The notes beneath the pieces are model-generated. The model did no database searches. It had not been told where the DNA came from and saw nothing but the letters and a program-made list of their open reading frames with translations. From Acinetobacter pittii (GTDB lineage: Bacteria > Pseudomonadota > Gammaproteobacteria > Pseudomonadales > Moraxellaceae), in contig NZ_CP139249.1 in the NCBI RefSeq assembly GCF_034064985.1, positions 1,302,001 through 1,366,000 on the forward strand: a DNA stretch of 64,000 nt. Reading direction: 5' to 3'. This document shows, piece after piece, positions 17,398 through 26,720 of the stretch. The position numbers and the translations under genes are program-made. Each line of letters starts with the position of its first letter. Within the stretch, counting starts at the first letter, position 1.

Positions 17398-17433
17398 ACT
17401 CTAAGCAAAGAAGTTAAAGTCTTTGTTTAGAGT
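17398..17433 (+). promoter_or_regulatory. Inverted repeat immediately upstream of the LysR gene
   Basis: Thirteen-base arms (17398-17410 and 17421-17433, ACTCTAAGCAAAG against CTTTGTTTAGAGT) pair with one wobble across a ten-base loop, ending 18 bases before the LysR start. No T-run follows. It could be a leaky terminator of the hydroxylase/transporter transcript or a control element for the regulator. Confidence 0.45.
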
Positions 17434-17451
17434 ATTTAAAGGATCAGAACC

Positions 17452-18342
17452 ATGGATTTAGGTTTGATTAAAGTTTTTGTCTGTATTTATGAGTCTCGGC
17501 ATATTAGTAAAGCTGCTGATAAATTAAATTTGAGCCAGCCTTCTGTAACTTATAATTTGAACCGTTTACGCCGTCAGTTAAATGATGAATTGTTTACCCG
17601 AAGCAGAGGTGGCGTCGAACCTACAAAAGTTGCACATGAGCTTTATCCGATTTTTCATCAAGCAATTTTTAATATTGAGTCAGCGATTGCTCAAGCACAG
17701 GAATTTCATCCTGAAAACTCAAATAAAACTTTCCGAATTGGACTCTCGGACGCTGGAGAGATTTGCCTCTTGCCTAGTCTTATGGCTTTTTTACAGAAAA
17801 CAGCACCCTATATTCAAATTGAGATTGAAGAGATTCAGTCGTCTAAGGTTGAACAGTGGCTTATTGATGGCTTTTTAGATCTAGCCGTATTTAATAGTAC
17901 GCAGACCATAATGCCTAAAATAGAAACACGTACTTTATTTGAAGAAAGATATGTATGCATTGCTAGAGCTGACCATCCACGGCTACAGCAGCAACTGACG
18001 TTAGAGCAATATTTGCAAGAAGATCATGTTGCCATCAAGTCATCGACAGGGCACATCCAAGTTGAGCAATATTTAAAAACAATGGATTTGAAGCGACGAA
18101 TTCGTTTAGAAGTTCCACATTTTAGCGTTTTACAAGGTGTTTTGCAGAGTTCAGATATGTTGGTGACTTTACCATCGCGAGCAGCTCGGCATTATCTAGC
18201 TCATGGTAATGTCCAAATGTTTGAATTACCTTTTGCTATGGATTCTTTTAAAGTGAGCTTGAATTGGTTTAATCGTAGTGATGATATTATTGCCAGAAAA
18301 TGGCTGATTCAATCTGTCGGTCAAATATTTGAAGTTTTATAA
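17452..18342 (+). CDS. LysR-type transcriptional regulator of the salicylate-type cluster
   Basis: The 296-residue protein has an N-terminal winged HTH (HISKAADKLNLSQPSVTYNLNRLRRQLNDELFTRSRGGVEPT, residues about 16-58, read here as two adjoining helices) and a substrate-binding domain from about 90. AAGGA precedes the ATG by about eight bases. It lies downstream of, and in the same direction as, the hydroxylase and transporter. LysR regulators are often divergent from their target, so control of salA here would be through a separate promoter. An aromatic acid inducer is likely from context. Confidence 0.86.
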   Translation: MDLGLIKVFVCIYESRHISKAADKLNLSQPSVTYNLNRLRRQLNDELFTRSRGGVEPTKVAHELYPIFHQAIFNIESAIAQAQEFHPENSNKTFRIGLSDAGEICLLPSLMAFLQKTAPYIQIEIEEIQSSKVEQWLIDGFLDLAVFNSTQTIMPKIETRTLFEERYVCIARADHPRLQQQLTLEQYLQEDHVAIKSSTGHIQVEQYLKTMDLKRRIRLEVPHFSVLQGVLQSSDMLVTLPSRAARHYLAHGNVQMFELPFAMDSFKVSLNWFNRSDDIIARKWLIQSVGQIFEVL

Positions 18343-18474
18343 GAACTATTTACAACTATTTAAAATTTTATTTTCAGATTAAGAGGTTTGATCTAAGAGG
18401 TTAAAGTTATTTCCAATTTATGTTTAAACTTTGATAGCATTCGCGTTATACACAATAAGAATTGTATATAAATT

Positions 18475-19626
18475 ATGACAGATCAATTAAGAGCAAAATT
18501 TGAGAATTTAGAACTGAACGCAGGTTTAGGGAAAATCAGTGCCTTTATTTCAATGTCACTCAGCTTGCTTTGTTTGTTTGGTGCATTATGTTTTTTATTT
18601 CCCAGTGTATTAACCACCCCAGAACTCCGTCCTATTTACGCAAAACACTATCATCTTTTTTATTATGGGCTGATCACAGGCATTATTATTAGCGCTGGCT
18701 TTGGTGCATTTAGTGCAATTATTCGTCAAAATCGATATGGTTTTTATGGGTTATGTTTTTCACTTGTGGCAGCGGTTTTGGGCTGTGATGTAATTGAAGC
18801 ACCCGTTTTACCAAGTGTACCGTTTTATGCAGGTATCGATTATTTTGTACTGACTTTATTTATTTTAGCGTTTGTTTTTATTCCACTCGAAGGTTTTTTT
18901 GCTAAAAATCCTGAACAAAAAATATTAAGAGTAGGATGGGTGACCGATATGAAGTATTTCATGGTCAGCCATATTGGTATTCAATTATTCAGCTTTTTAA
19001 CCGTCATGCCGATTCAATATTGGATTACACATTTGCCCGATAATCCAATTGTGCCTTATGTACAAGCTCAACCAATTTGGCTGCAATTTATTGAGTTGCT
19101 CATTGTGGTCGACTTTACGGTGTATTGGTTGCACCGCGCTATGCATGAAGTTAATTTCTTATGGCGCTTTCACGCGATTCATCATTCGACTGAATATATG
19201 GATTGGTTAGCATCTTCTCGTTTACATGTCATTGAAGTGTTAATGACCCGCTTTATTGCGACTTTACCGATTTTCCTGTTAGGTTTTCATACTTCAGCTG
19301 TTTTTGCTTATTTAATTTTTATTTCGTTTCACGCTATTTTCATTCATTCCAATGTGCGTTTTCGCTTTCCTTATTTACGCTGGATTATCGCAACGCCAGA
19401 ATTTCATCATTGGCATCATTCTTCAGAAAAACCTGCCATTGATAAAAATTACGCCGCTTTTATTCCTCTATACGATGTCATTTTTAAAACCGTCTATATG
19501 CCTAGTCATTTGGCGAGCGTGTATGGAACGGTGGGTTATAAAATTCCAAATAGTTTTATAAAACAATTTACGTGGCCATTTAAAAAGTATGTAAAGTGTT
19601 TTTTAAAACCTTGGCGTGATCAGTAA
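18475..19626 (+). CDS. Sterol desaturase / fatty acid hydroxylase superfamily membrane protein
   Basis: The 383-residue protein has four N-terminal helices (about residues 20-125) and a C-terminal fatty acid hydroxylase domain with the metal-binding histidine clusters: LHRAMHE near 221-227, FHAIHHSTEY near 233-242, SFHAIFIHSN near 284-293 and EFHHWHHS near 307-314. This family uses a di-iron centre and oxygen to hydroxylate or desaturate lipids. It is a single-gene unit ending in a bidirectional terminator. Substrate is unknown; the N-terminal membrane extension is longer than in minimal family members. Confidence 0.84.
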   Translation: MTDQLRAKFENLELNAGLGKISAFISMSLSLLCLFGALCFLFPSVLTTPELRPIYAKHYHLFYYGLITGIIISAGFGAFSAIIRQNRYGFYGLCFSLVAAVLGCDVIEAPVLPSVPFYAGIDYFVLTLFILAFVFIPLEGFFAKNPEQKILRVGWVTDMKYFMVSHIGIQLFSFLTVMPIQYWITHLPDNPIVPYVQAQPIWLQFIELLIVVDFTVYWLHRAMHEVNFLWRFHAIHHSTEYMDWLASSRLHVIEVLMTRFIATLPIFLLGFHTSAVFAYLIFISFHAIFIHSNVRFRFPYLRWIIATPEFHHWHHSSEKPAIDKNYAAFIPLYDVIFKTVYMPSHLASVYGTVGYKIPNSFIKQFTWPFKKYVKCFLKPWRDQ

Positions 19627-19629
19627 AAT

Positions 19630-19660
19630 AAAAAACAGCCTTGATGGAGGCTGTTTTTTT
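19630..19660. terminator. Bidirectional terminator between hydroxylase and MFS genes
   Basis: AAAACAGCC at 19632-19640 pairs with GGCTGTTTT at 19649-19657, flanked by an A-run on the left and a T-run on the right, so it serves both converging genes. Confidence 0.9.
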
Positions 19661-19666
19661 TAATCA

Positions 19667-20869
19667 TTATTTGCTTTTAATATTTTTAAAAATCATTAGA
19701 AGGGCAATCAGCGCAAGACCAATAATTAAACTCATATAAATATTGGCACTGTTCATAAGTCCGATTTTACCCACAAAGTAGCCTGCCAGAATTGCTGGAA
19801 CACTAAAAGCCAAATAGCTTTCAACAAAGAATGCAGCCATTAAACCTGCGCGTTCTTCCGGTAAAGCGAGGGGCATGACTGTGCGAATTGCTCCCATGAA
19901 AGCTGTACCAAAACCCACTCCGGTAATAATAGAACCAATAAGTAGAACCACAGCACTTGTAAAATTGATCGCTAAAAATAAAACGGTTGCACCAATAATG
20001 ATGGATAAGGTGCCCGTGAGCAAAATACGAAAATTGGTAGATTTTCTAAGAGTCAGAATCCCTGCCGCACCTGAAAGGGCGAGCGCCATAAACATACTGC
20101 CGTTTAGCCAAGCTGAAGATGTCTGAAAAATTTTTGCCAGTAAAGAGGGCATAAGTGATAAGAAAAAACCACTGACCATCCAAAGCGCGATATTAATAGG
20201 ACTAATACTTAATAGAGCACCTCTTGCTTGATGAGGAATAGCCATGTTGGGTTTTAATGAAGCCAGAGCTCCTGATCTTTTGCGTACAGTCTCAGGATTA
20301 AAAAAACTTAAAATGAGTTCAACTGCAAACAACATACATAAGAGTTCAAAAACCAGATGTAAAGGTTGAGCTGAAAATTGCAGAATAAAACATGTAATAA
20401 AAACTCCTACTGCCATGCCGACCATTGGAGCAATACTATTAATTAGAGAACCATGATGCTTACTAAAATCTAAGATTGCAGCTCCAATTGCAGAAACGGC
20501 AAGACCTGTTGCGATACCTTGTAGGCCACGCGCAATAAATAACATCGAAACATCTGAGGCAAAAAGGAAAAAACTCATTGAAGCGATTTGCAAAAAAATT
20601 GCTGAAATAATGACGGGCCGACGTCCGATATAATCAGATAAAGAACCAATAATGAGTAAAGAAGCAAGTAAGGTAAACGCGTAGGTTGCAAAAATTAAAG
20701 TTAAGATAACGGGCGAAAATTGCCATGTCTGCTGATACAGACGATATAGTGGCGTAGGGGCACTAGACGCCGCCATGAAGGTCATGAGCGTGATTGTGTT
20801 TAAGGTCAACGCCACTTTTGAATCTAACTGAAAAACTGATCCAGACCGTTTTGAACTTGAATTGTTCAT
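19667..20869 (-). CDS. MFS transporter, drug-efflux-like
   Basis: A 400-residue permease with twelve hydrophobic segments. The first segment FMAASSAPTPLYRLYQQTW and loop GSLSDYIGRRPVIISAIFLQ (MFS motif A) mark an exporter-like MFS group. It is divergent from a TetR-family gene, with two near-identical operators in between, the usual arrangement of a repressor and its efflux target. Substrate not predictable. Confidence 0.85.
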   Translation of the reverse strand: MNNSSSKRSGSVFQLDSKVALTLNTITLMTFMAASSAPTPLYRLYQQTWQFSPVILTLIFATYAFTLLASLLIIGSLSDYIGRRPVIISAIFLQIASMSFFLFASDVSMLFIARGLQGIATGLAVSAIGAAILDFSKHHGSLINSIAPMVGMAVGVFITCFILQFSAQPLHLVFELLCMLFAVELILSFFNPETVRKRSGALASLKPNMAIPHQARGALLSISPINIALWMVSGFFLSLMPSLLAKIFQTSSAWLNGSMFMALALSGAAGILTLRKSTNFRILLTGTLSIIIGATVLFLAINFTSAVVLLIGSIITGVGFGTAFMGAIRTVMPLALPEERAGLMAAFFVESYLAFSVPAILAGYFVGKIGLMNSANIYMSLIIGLALIALLMIFKNIKSK

Positions 20870-20885
20870 ATAAGATGAATAACAT

Positions 20886-20906
20886 TAAAGCGAATATTTA
20901 GCTTTT
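20886..20906. promoter_or_regulatory. Operator A between MFS and TetR genes
   Basis: TAAAGC-N9-GCTTT inverted repeat with inner bases AATA and TTA. It shares 18 of 21 positions with operator B at 20924-20944. It lies 17 bases before the MFS start codon, so a bound TetR-type protein would block transcription of the transporter. Confidence 0.65.
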
Positions 20907-20919
20907 ATACATTATTTTT

Positions 20920-20948
20920 ACACTAAAGCAAATAATTAGCTTTAGTGT
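20920..20948. promoter_or_regulatory. Operator B, perfect inverted repeat
   Basis: ACACTAAAGC at 20920-20929 and its exact complement GCTTTAGTGT at 20939-20948 flank nine bases. The core repeats operator A with the same nine-base spacer; centres are 38 bp apart. It is the better-conserved site and is the likely main binding site of the adjacent TetR protein. Confidence 0.7.
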
Positions 20949-21003
20949 ATTTTGTATATACAAATAATATTTTAATTGTTTTTTCTTGAAGTAGAGCTGA
21001 TTA

Positions 21004-21576
21004 ATGGCAAAAGTTGTTACTGGGTTACGTCCAGGTGGTCGTAGTGAAAGAATTCAAACTGCGGTACATCAAGCAGTAAAAGAGCTTCAAAAAAATTTAG
21101 AGCAAAGCCAAATTACTATACCTATGATTGCTCAAAAAGCAGGAGTAACACCTTCAACTATTTACCGCCGTTGGGGCGATATCAATCAGCTATTTTCAGA
21201 TGTAGCTCTAAATGAACTTAAGCCAGATATGGAGCCAAAAGATTTAGGTTCATTTCAACTTGATATCACGGCATGGATTGAACAATATTTTGAAGAATAC
21301 TCTTCTGAAGTTGGTCAAACATTATTGCGTGATGTGCTATATACAAATGATTCTTCAAATGCTCGAAAATGTGAAACTTTAATTATTCAACAACTTGATA
21401 TTATTCAGGCCAGAGCTAAATCACGTAATGAACTAACTATAAATAATGAAGAAATTATTGAAGCTGTGATTGCACCTATGCTGTTCCGTATTTTATTCAC
21501 TGATCGAGCGTTAGGCTTAGACTATGTCCAAACTTTATTAGCACGTTTATTTAAAGCACATTCTCATGTCATTTAA
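21004..21576 (+). CDS. TetR/AcrR-family transcriptional regulator
   Basis: The 190-residue protein has an N-terminal HTH of TetR type, ITIPMIAQKAGVTPSTIYRRWGD at about residues 36-58 (IYRRWG is the recognition-helix signature), and an all-helical C-terminal ligand domain of the TetR_C_11 kind. It is divergent from the MFS transporter, with two matching palindromes in the 134-base spacer. Repression of the transporter and of itself is likely; ligand unknown. Confidence 0.88.
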   Translation: MAKVVTGLRPGGRSERIQTAVHQAVKELQKNLEQSQITIPMIAQKAGVTPSTIYRRWGDINQLFSDVALNELKPDMEPKDLGSFQLDITAWIEQYFEEYSSEVGQTLLRDVLYTNDSSNARKCETLIIQQLDIIQARAKSRNELTINNEEIIEAVIAPMLFRILFTDRALGLDYVQTLLARLFKAHSHVI

Positions 21577-22022
21577 TTAAAAGGATGGCTTGAGTAGAAT
21601 ATTTACCGAAATAAGTAATAGCTTATAGGGTTGTAAAATTATATATCAATTTTTCTTATTATTTTTAAATTAAATTTTCATAATTCATAATCTACATGTT
21701 TTTTATAAAATCATTTATTTAATAAATGTTTTGCACATGTGACATCATTAAGTCTACATACCCATTCTTGTGTTTGCTTTTGTTAAAAATATAAAAGATA
21801 AATAATAACTTAGAGTAGAATTTATTAATATTTTTATCTTTAAAAACTCAAAAATTAAAATGATTTTATACAGTTTAATGCATGATTACTGAATTTGACA
21901 TTTTTTAAATTTATAACACAGCCCGTTTTTTATTCTTTACAATGGCTTTTCCTTGATAAAGCAGCTTGTGGTGCACGCTTTATATTTTATTTTTTTATCC
22001 CCATCAAAAAGGTATTTAGATA
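21577..22022. other. Intergenic region upstream of dctA
   Basis: 446 bases, very AT-rich. I find no credible open frame and no strong terminator for the TetR gene. It must hold the dctA promoter; no -35/-10 pair of good quality and spacing stands out. A ribosome site (AAAGG) precedes the dctA start. Confidence 0.6.
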
Positions 22023-23321
22023 ATGGATTTCAATACCCTTGACCAAGAAACGGTACAGAAAAAACAGAAGTTTCACCAAATTTTGTATGTACAGGTCATC
22101 TTTGCAATTATTTTGGGCATTTTAATTGGTCATTTTTACCCAGAACTTGGCGAAAGTTTAAAACCGCTTGGTGATGCATTCATCAAGATCGTTAAAATGA
22201 TTATTGCTCCCGTCATCTTTTTAACTGTTGTTACAGGCATTGCCAGTATGACAAACATGAGCCGAGTTGGCCGTGTAACTGGTAAAGCTATGCTTTATTT
22301 CCTTACTTTCTCAAGCTTGGCGCTTGTGGTTGGTATGATTGTGGCAAATATTATCCAACCTGGTAAAGGTCTTAATATTGATCCCGCTACCTTAGTCAAC
22401 GACAAAGTAAATACTTATGTTGAAAAGGCGCATGCAACAAATATTACTGACTTCTTCATGAATATTATCCCGCAAACACTCGTCAGCCCTCTGGCAGGAG
22501 GCGAGATTTTGCAGGTTCTGTTTGTAGCGGTGTTATTTGGTATTTCTTTGGCTGCATTGGGTGACCGTGCACGTCCAATTACCGACTTCTTAAATAACTT
22601 AACAGCTCCAGTTTTCTATCTGGTTGGTATGTTAATGAAGCTAGCTCCAATCGGTGCTTTTGGTGCAATGGCTTTTACCATCGGTGCGTATGGAATCGAA
22701 TCAATTGGTAATTTATTACTATTAATTATGACGTTCTATATTACAGCGGTGTTGTTTGTCATCGTGATCTTAGGAGCTGTAGCTCGTTATAATGGCTTCT
22801 CAATTATTCATTTAATTCGCTATATCAAAGATGAACTTTGGCTGGTTTTAGGGACAAGTTCTTCTGAAGCAGCTTTACCATCTTTAATGGATAAAATGCA
22901 AAAAGCAGGTTGTGAAAAATCGGTAGTCGGTTTGGTGATTCCAACAGGTTACTCATTTAACCTTGATGGTACAAATATCTACATGACTATGGCTGCTCTG
23001 TTTATTGCCCAAGCGTGTAACGTAGACTTATCCATTAGTGAACAAATTGCCTTACTTCTTGTGGCAATGGTAAGTTCTAAAGGTGCAGCAGGGGTGACTG
23101 GTGCAGGCTTTATTACTCTGGCTGCAACTCTATCGGTTGTACCAGCTGTTCCTGTTGCAGGTATGGCGTTAATTCTTGGTATTGACCGTTTTATGTCTGA
23201 GTGCCGTGCATTAACAAATTTAGTTGGTAATGCTTGCGCAACAATTGTTGTTGCACGTTGGGATAAAGCTTTAGATAAAGATCTTTTAGATAAAGCCTTA
23301 AAGAACCATAAAGCAGAATAA
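22023..23321 (+). CDS. dctA: C4-dicarboxylate:H+ symporter DctA
   Basis: A 432-residue member of the DAACS family. Signatures are [22 protein letters not shown], the serine-rich re-entrant loop [16 protein letters not shown] near residues 278-293, [23 protein letters not shown], and [19 protein letters not shown]. It imports succinate, fumarate and malate across the inner membrane for aerobic growth. Glutamate/aspartate transporters (GltP) are close relatives, but the [11 protein letters not shown] and end segments favour DctA. A strong terminator follows. Confidence 0.9.
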   Translation: MDFNTLDQETVQKKQKFHQILYVQVIFAIILGILIGHFYPELGESLKPLGDAFIKIVKMIIAPVIFLTVVTGIASMTNMSRVGRVTGKAMLYFLTFSSLALVVGMIVANIIQPGKGLNIDPATLVNDKVNTYVEKAHATNITDFFMNIIPQTLVSPLAGGEILQVLFVAVLFGISLAALGDRARPITDFLNNLTAPVFYLVGMLMKLAPIGAFGAMAFTIGAYGIESIGNLLLLIMTFYITAVLFVIVILGAVARYNGFSIIHLIRYIKDELWLVLGTSSSEAALPSLMDKMQKAGCEKSVVGLVIPTGYSFNLDGTNIYMTMAALFIAQACNVDLSISEQIALLLVAMVSSKGAAGVTGAGFITLAATLSVVPAVPVAGMALILGIDRFMSECRALTNLVGNACATIVVARWDKALDKDLLDKALKNHKAE

Positions 23322-23330
23322 CCTTATAAA

Positions 23331-23385
23331 AAAATCTGTAGCTAAGGGCAATTTGGGAGAGTAGCCCAGCTACAGATTTTTTTTA
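23331..23385 (+). terminator. dctA terminator
   Basis: AAAATCTGTAGCT at 23331-23343 pairs with AGCTACAGATTTT at 23368-23380; inside, GGGC pairs with GCCC. An eight-T run follows. Confidence 0.92.
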
Positions 23386-23483
23386 ACATCTAAAAATATA
23401 TTTTAATTAAACCATTCTAAAGTTCTGCTATTACTTATCTTTTTAAAAAAGACAATCTTAAATAAAAAATTGTGTCGTAAAAA

Positions 23484-23687
23484 TTATGCTTTTAAGTGAT
23501 CCTCAAACTCTTCACCTAATTGCATCGCTAATGAATTTCCTGCCAAATCACAGGTCACTAAACCATATTCTTTTTTAAAACTGAAAGTAAAACCTTTTCC
23601 ATCAGCAAGATTTTTAACTGAATACCCTAACTTTTCTAACCAAATACGAAACGCAATCAAATTTTTAGCTTTAACAACCTTTTTCAC
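23484..23687 (-). CDS. Small conserved hypothetical protein
   Basis: A 67-residue protein with no signal peptide or membrane helix, starting at GTG with a good AAGGAG seven bases upstream. Visible order: basic helix KKVVKAKNLIAFRIWLEKLGY, then strands around FTFSFKKEYGLVTCDLAG and an acidic end EEFEDHL. I do not recognise a family. The strong ribosome site and balanced composition support a real gene. Confidence 0.65.
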   Translation of the reverse strand: MKKVVKAKNLIAFRIWLEKLGYSVKNLADGKGFTFSFKKEYGLVTCDLAGNSLAMQLGEEFEDHLKA

Positions 23688-24043
23688 GTGAGAACTCCTT
23701 CTATCCGTGGCATTACATCTTATTTATTAATAGGGTTTTAATTAGATTTTTTAAAGGGGGAAATCTTTGTTTTATTTTGCAACTTGTAAAAAAAGTAAGA
23801 TAGAGAAAGAACAGTTTTCATTTTTATAAAAATATGGTGGTGTTATGTAACTAAAAAATAAAAACTTTTATTTAAAAAAGTGTTCTTCAGCATGTTTATA
23901 AAAAAATATAAATTTGGCGAAATTTTAAAAAAAGCTGAATAAATAAGAATAAAGTAAATGTAAAAAATAATTACCATGAATCTGAACTATGCAAAAAGAT
24001 ACAGTTCTTAAAATGAAACCGTATCTTTTATTGAAAATTAATT
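23688..24043. other. Intergenic region between small gene and gloB
   Basis: About 356 bases of AT-rich sequence. It holds the ribosome site of the small GTG-start gene at its left end and the gloB terminator near 23994-24030. I see no other gene or repeat. Confidence 0.6.
23994..24030 (-). terminator. gloB terminator
   Basis: AAAAGATACAGTT at 23994-24006 pairs with AACCGTATCTTTT at 24017-24029 with one wobble, followed on the minus strand by a T-rich stretch. Confidence 0.8.
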
Positions 24044-24775
24044 TTAGAAATTATCTTTAAGGGCACGTAAGTGAGCAAAGTCTTCGGCACTTTCTGCACG
24101 GAGAAAAGGATTTGTTGCTAATTCGAGTTCTATGGTACTGGGTAGGGTGATTAATCCTTGCTTACGTAGCTCACGGACTTCTTCAGCTCGTTCAGATAAA
24201 GCATGGTTGTGTGGTTCTACCGTTAATGCAAATTCGGCATTTGAAAGTGTGTACTCATGCGTGCAATATACCTTGGTTTGTGTGGGTAATGCTGCTAAAC
24301 GACTCAGTGAGTGATACATTTGTTCTGCCGTACCTTCAAATAATCGACCACATCCCATTGCAAATAAAGTGTCGCCGCAGAATACAGCTTCTAACTCTTC
24401 AATAAAATAGACAATATGACCTAAAGTATGACCAGGGGTCGCAATAATCTCTACTTTTAAATCATTAAACTTTAGATGGTCATTATGCTGTAACGGATGG
24501 GTAATCCCTGGAATTTTTGAAAGCTCATCACGTGGACCATACACTGTAATATTTTGGGCAGCAGTTAAATCAGCAACTCCACCGATATGGTCTTTATGCC
24601 AATGTGTAAGCCAGATTTGTTTTAAATTTAACTGATGATTCTGACAAAATTGGGTAACGAGTTCTGCCTCTGTTGGATCAACTGCAACAGCTTCTTGGGT
24701 TTCAGTATCTTCTAAAATCCAGATATAGTTTTGGAGGGCATTCTGTACATCAATAAAATGAATTCTATAACGCAT
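24044..24775 (-). CDS. gloB: Hydroxyacylglutathione hydrolase (glyoxalase II)
   Basis: The 243-residue enzyme hydrolyses S-lactoylglutathione to lactate and glutathione in methylglyoxal detoxification. The metal-binding motif THWHKDHIGG (His58, His60, Asp62, His63), ATPGHTLGHIVYF, VFCGDTLFAMGCGRLFEGTAEQMYHSL and YCTHEYTLSNAEFAL are diagnostic. Length is near the usual 250. It is a cytosolic single-gene unit with its own terminator. Confidence 0.95.
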   Translation of the reverse strand: MRYRIHFIDVQNALQNYIWILEDTETQEAVAVDPTEAELVTQFCQNHQLNLKQIWLTHWHKDHIGGVADLTAAQNITVYGPRDELSKIPGITHPLQHNDHLKFNDLKVEIIATPGHTLGHIVYFIEELEAVFCGDTLFAMGCGRLFEGTAEQMYHSLSRLAALPTQTKVYCTHEYTLSNAEFALTVEPHNHALSERAEEVRELRKQGLITLPSTIELELATNPFLRAESAEDFAHLRALKDNF

Positions 24776-24886
24776 TGTTTTATCCTAAAACCAAATCCAA
24801 AGAGTAAATAATCACTAATTTTGATCATAACAGAAAATAGTATTAACCCACGCACTCAACTAGTTGATGAAAAGGATTTATATAAA

Positions 24887-24917
24887 ACAAAAAAGCCCCC
24901 ATGTAGGGAGCTTTTTA
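24887..24917 (-). terminator. metQNI operon terminator
   Basis: On the minus strand AGCTCCC, a five-base loop and GGGGGCT form a stem with one T-G pair, followed by TTTTTTGTTTT. It lies just after the metI stop. Confidence 0.82.
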
Positions 24918-24927
24918 TATGGATGAT

Positions 24928-25623
24928 TTAACGTACTTTTGCGAGCCAGTTGCCTAGTGTCTGTACAATCTGTACTAAGAGCAATAGGACGATCACTGTT
25001 AAAATGACCACACTTGTATCAAAACGTTGGTAACCATACGAAATAGCTAAATCACCAATACCACCTGCGCCAACTGCACCAGCCATTGCTGTTGCACCGA
25101 TGAGACTGATGGTCGCTGTGGTTAAGTTTAAAATAAGTGAACTGCGTGCTTCTGGCAAAACAAAGCGGGAGATAATTTGCCAAGGTGTAGCACCCATCGC
25201 CTGAGCAGATTCAATAATTCCTTCATTTACTTCAAGCAGGGAAGTCTCAATCAGGCGTCCCATATATGGACCAACATAAATTGTTAAAGGAACGATCGCT
25301 GCCCACGTACCAATTGAAGTACCTACCAGTAACTTAGTAAGAGGAATCACTGCAATAAGTAAGATAATAAATGGCAGAGAGCGTAACGCATTTACAATCG
25401 GGTTGAGTAAATGATAAATGAATCTATTTGGCAAAATACCCTCTGGACGAGTAACAAGTAGAATAATCCCTTGAATGAATCCCCAAATACCACCAAATAA
25501 AAGCGCAAAAAACACCATGTGAAATGTTTCTTGCAATGCTGTTACAAACTGGTCAATTGAAAGAGAACTGTGCCAGAAAGGTTGAGTAAGTTCAGTCAAC
25601 CATTGTACGATAAAATCTCTCAT
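24928..25623 (-). CDS. metI: D-methionine ABC transporter permease MetI
   Basis: A 231-residue inner-membrane permease with about five helices. The EAA loop EGIIESAQAMGATPWQIISRFVLPEARSSL and the preceding GPYMGRLIETSLLEVN are typical of MetI. It overlaps metN by four bases (shared ATGA), so the two are coupled. With MetN and MetQ it imports L- and D-methionine. Confidence 0.95.
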   Translation of the reverse strand: MRDFIVQWLTELTQPFWHSSLSIDQFVTALQETFHMVFFALLFGGIWGFIQGIILLVTRPEGILPNRFIYHLLNPIVNALRSLPFIILLIAVIPLTKLLVGTSIGTWAAIVPLTIYVGPYMGRLIETSLLEVNEGIIESAQAMGATPWQIISRFVLPEARSSLILNLTTATISLIGATAMAGAVGAGGIGDLAISYGYQRFDTSVVILTVIVLLLLVQIVQTLGNWLAKVR

Positions 25624-26645
25624 ACTTGATCTCCTGATTGAACTACACCTACTTCATTTTGTTCTAAAAACTCGATAGCCTGTTTAATCAACTGGGGATC
25701 ACCTAGAAGCTGCACAAACATTTGACCAATCACAGTACCATTAATTTCAGTCATGTTAGCGAACAAGATATTTAAGCTAATATCAAATTGTTTAATCAGT
25801 GACTGAATTACTGGCTCTTGAGCCGAGCGGCCTAAGAACTGTAAACAGTAGATGCTATGATGATGCTGATTTTCGAGTTGATTTAAAATATTCACAGGCA
25901 ACTGTTGATGTAAAACAGTTTGAATGAAGTTTTTAGTTGTCGGATGTTGAGGTTTACTAAAGATATCAATCGTTGAACCTTGTTCAATGACTTTACCTGC
26001 TTCCATCACAGCTACATGATCACAAACAGTTTCAATGACATCCATTTCATGGGTCACCATAACAATTGTGATTTTTTGCTCTTGATTGATTTTCTTGAGT
26101 AGCTCTAAAACAGACTTAGTAGTTTGTGGGTCGAGGGCAGAGGTTGCTTCATCACACAAAAGAATTTTTGGATGATTTGCCAAAGCACGAGCAATACCGA
26201 CACGTTGCTTTTGGCCGCCAGAAAGCTCATCTGGATAAGCATCTTTTTTATGCTTAAGATCAATGAACTCCAATAACTCATTTAAGCGCTTTTCACGTTC
26301 TGCCTTATTGTAATTCAGCAGACGCATTGGCATTTCGATATTTTCAGCAACCGTCTTGGTTTGTAGCAAATTGAAGTGCTGAAAAATCATACCAATATTT
26401 GCACGTTCCTGACGTAATGAACGCGCATCCAAAGCAGTGAAGTCCTTTTGATTAATGATAACCTGACCTTCATTTGGTCGTTCAAGTAAGTTAATCAGGC
26501 GGATTAAAGTACTTTTACCTGCACCACTATAGCCAATAATCCCAAAAATACTCCCTTCTGGAATTTCCAAATTAATTTGGTCCAGAGCTCGTATAGTTTG
26601 GCCTTTAAGCTGATAGTGCTTTGAAATGTTTTTAAATTGAATCAT
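25620..26645 (-). CDS. metN: Methionine ABC transporter ATPase MetN
   Basis: A 341-residue ATPase: Walker A GYSGAGKST (38-46), signature LSGGQKQRVGIARAL, Walker B ILLCDEATSALDP, and a C-terminal NIL/ACT-like domain (about 265-341) that binds methionine for feedback inhibition. It overlaps metI by four bases. Its start lies only about 30 bases after a hairpin terminator that follows metQ, so expression depends on read-through or on a weak internal promoter. No strong ribosome site is visible upstream. Confidence 0.95.
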   Translation of the reverse strand: MIQFKNISKHYQLKGQTIRALDQINLEIPEGSIFGIIGYSGAGKSTLIRLINLLERPNEGQVIINQKDFTALDARSLRQERANIGMIFQHFNLLQTKTVAENIEMPMRLLNYNKAEREKRLNELLEFIDLKHKKDAYPDELSGGQKQRVGIARALANHPKILLCDEATSALDPQTTKSVLELLKKINQEQKITIVMVTHEMDVIETVCDHVAVMEAGKVIEQGSTIDIFSKPQHPTTKNFIQTVLHQQLPVNILNQLENQHHHSIYCLQFLGRSAQEPVIQSLIKQFDISLNILFANMTEINGTVIGQMFVQLLGDPQLIKQAIEFLEQNEVGVVQSGDQV

Positions 26646-26656
26646 GTCGTCAAAAA

Positions 26657-26699
26657 CTATGCTAAAAAGAAAAAACAGGCAAAGAGTCTTTGCCTGTTT
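26657..26699 (-). terminator. Intra-operon terminator between metQ and metN
   Basis: AAACAGGCAAAG at 26673-26684 and CTTTGCCTGTTT at 26688-26699 form a perfect 12-bp stem with a three-base loop. On the minus strand a TTTTTTCTTTTT tract follows. It separates the binding-protein gene from the permease genes and would give more MetQ than MetNI. Confidence 0.88.
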
Positions 26700-26720
26700 C
26701 GCGTTGCCGGTATTATATTA

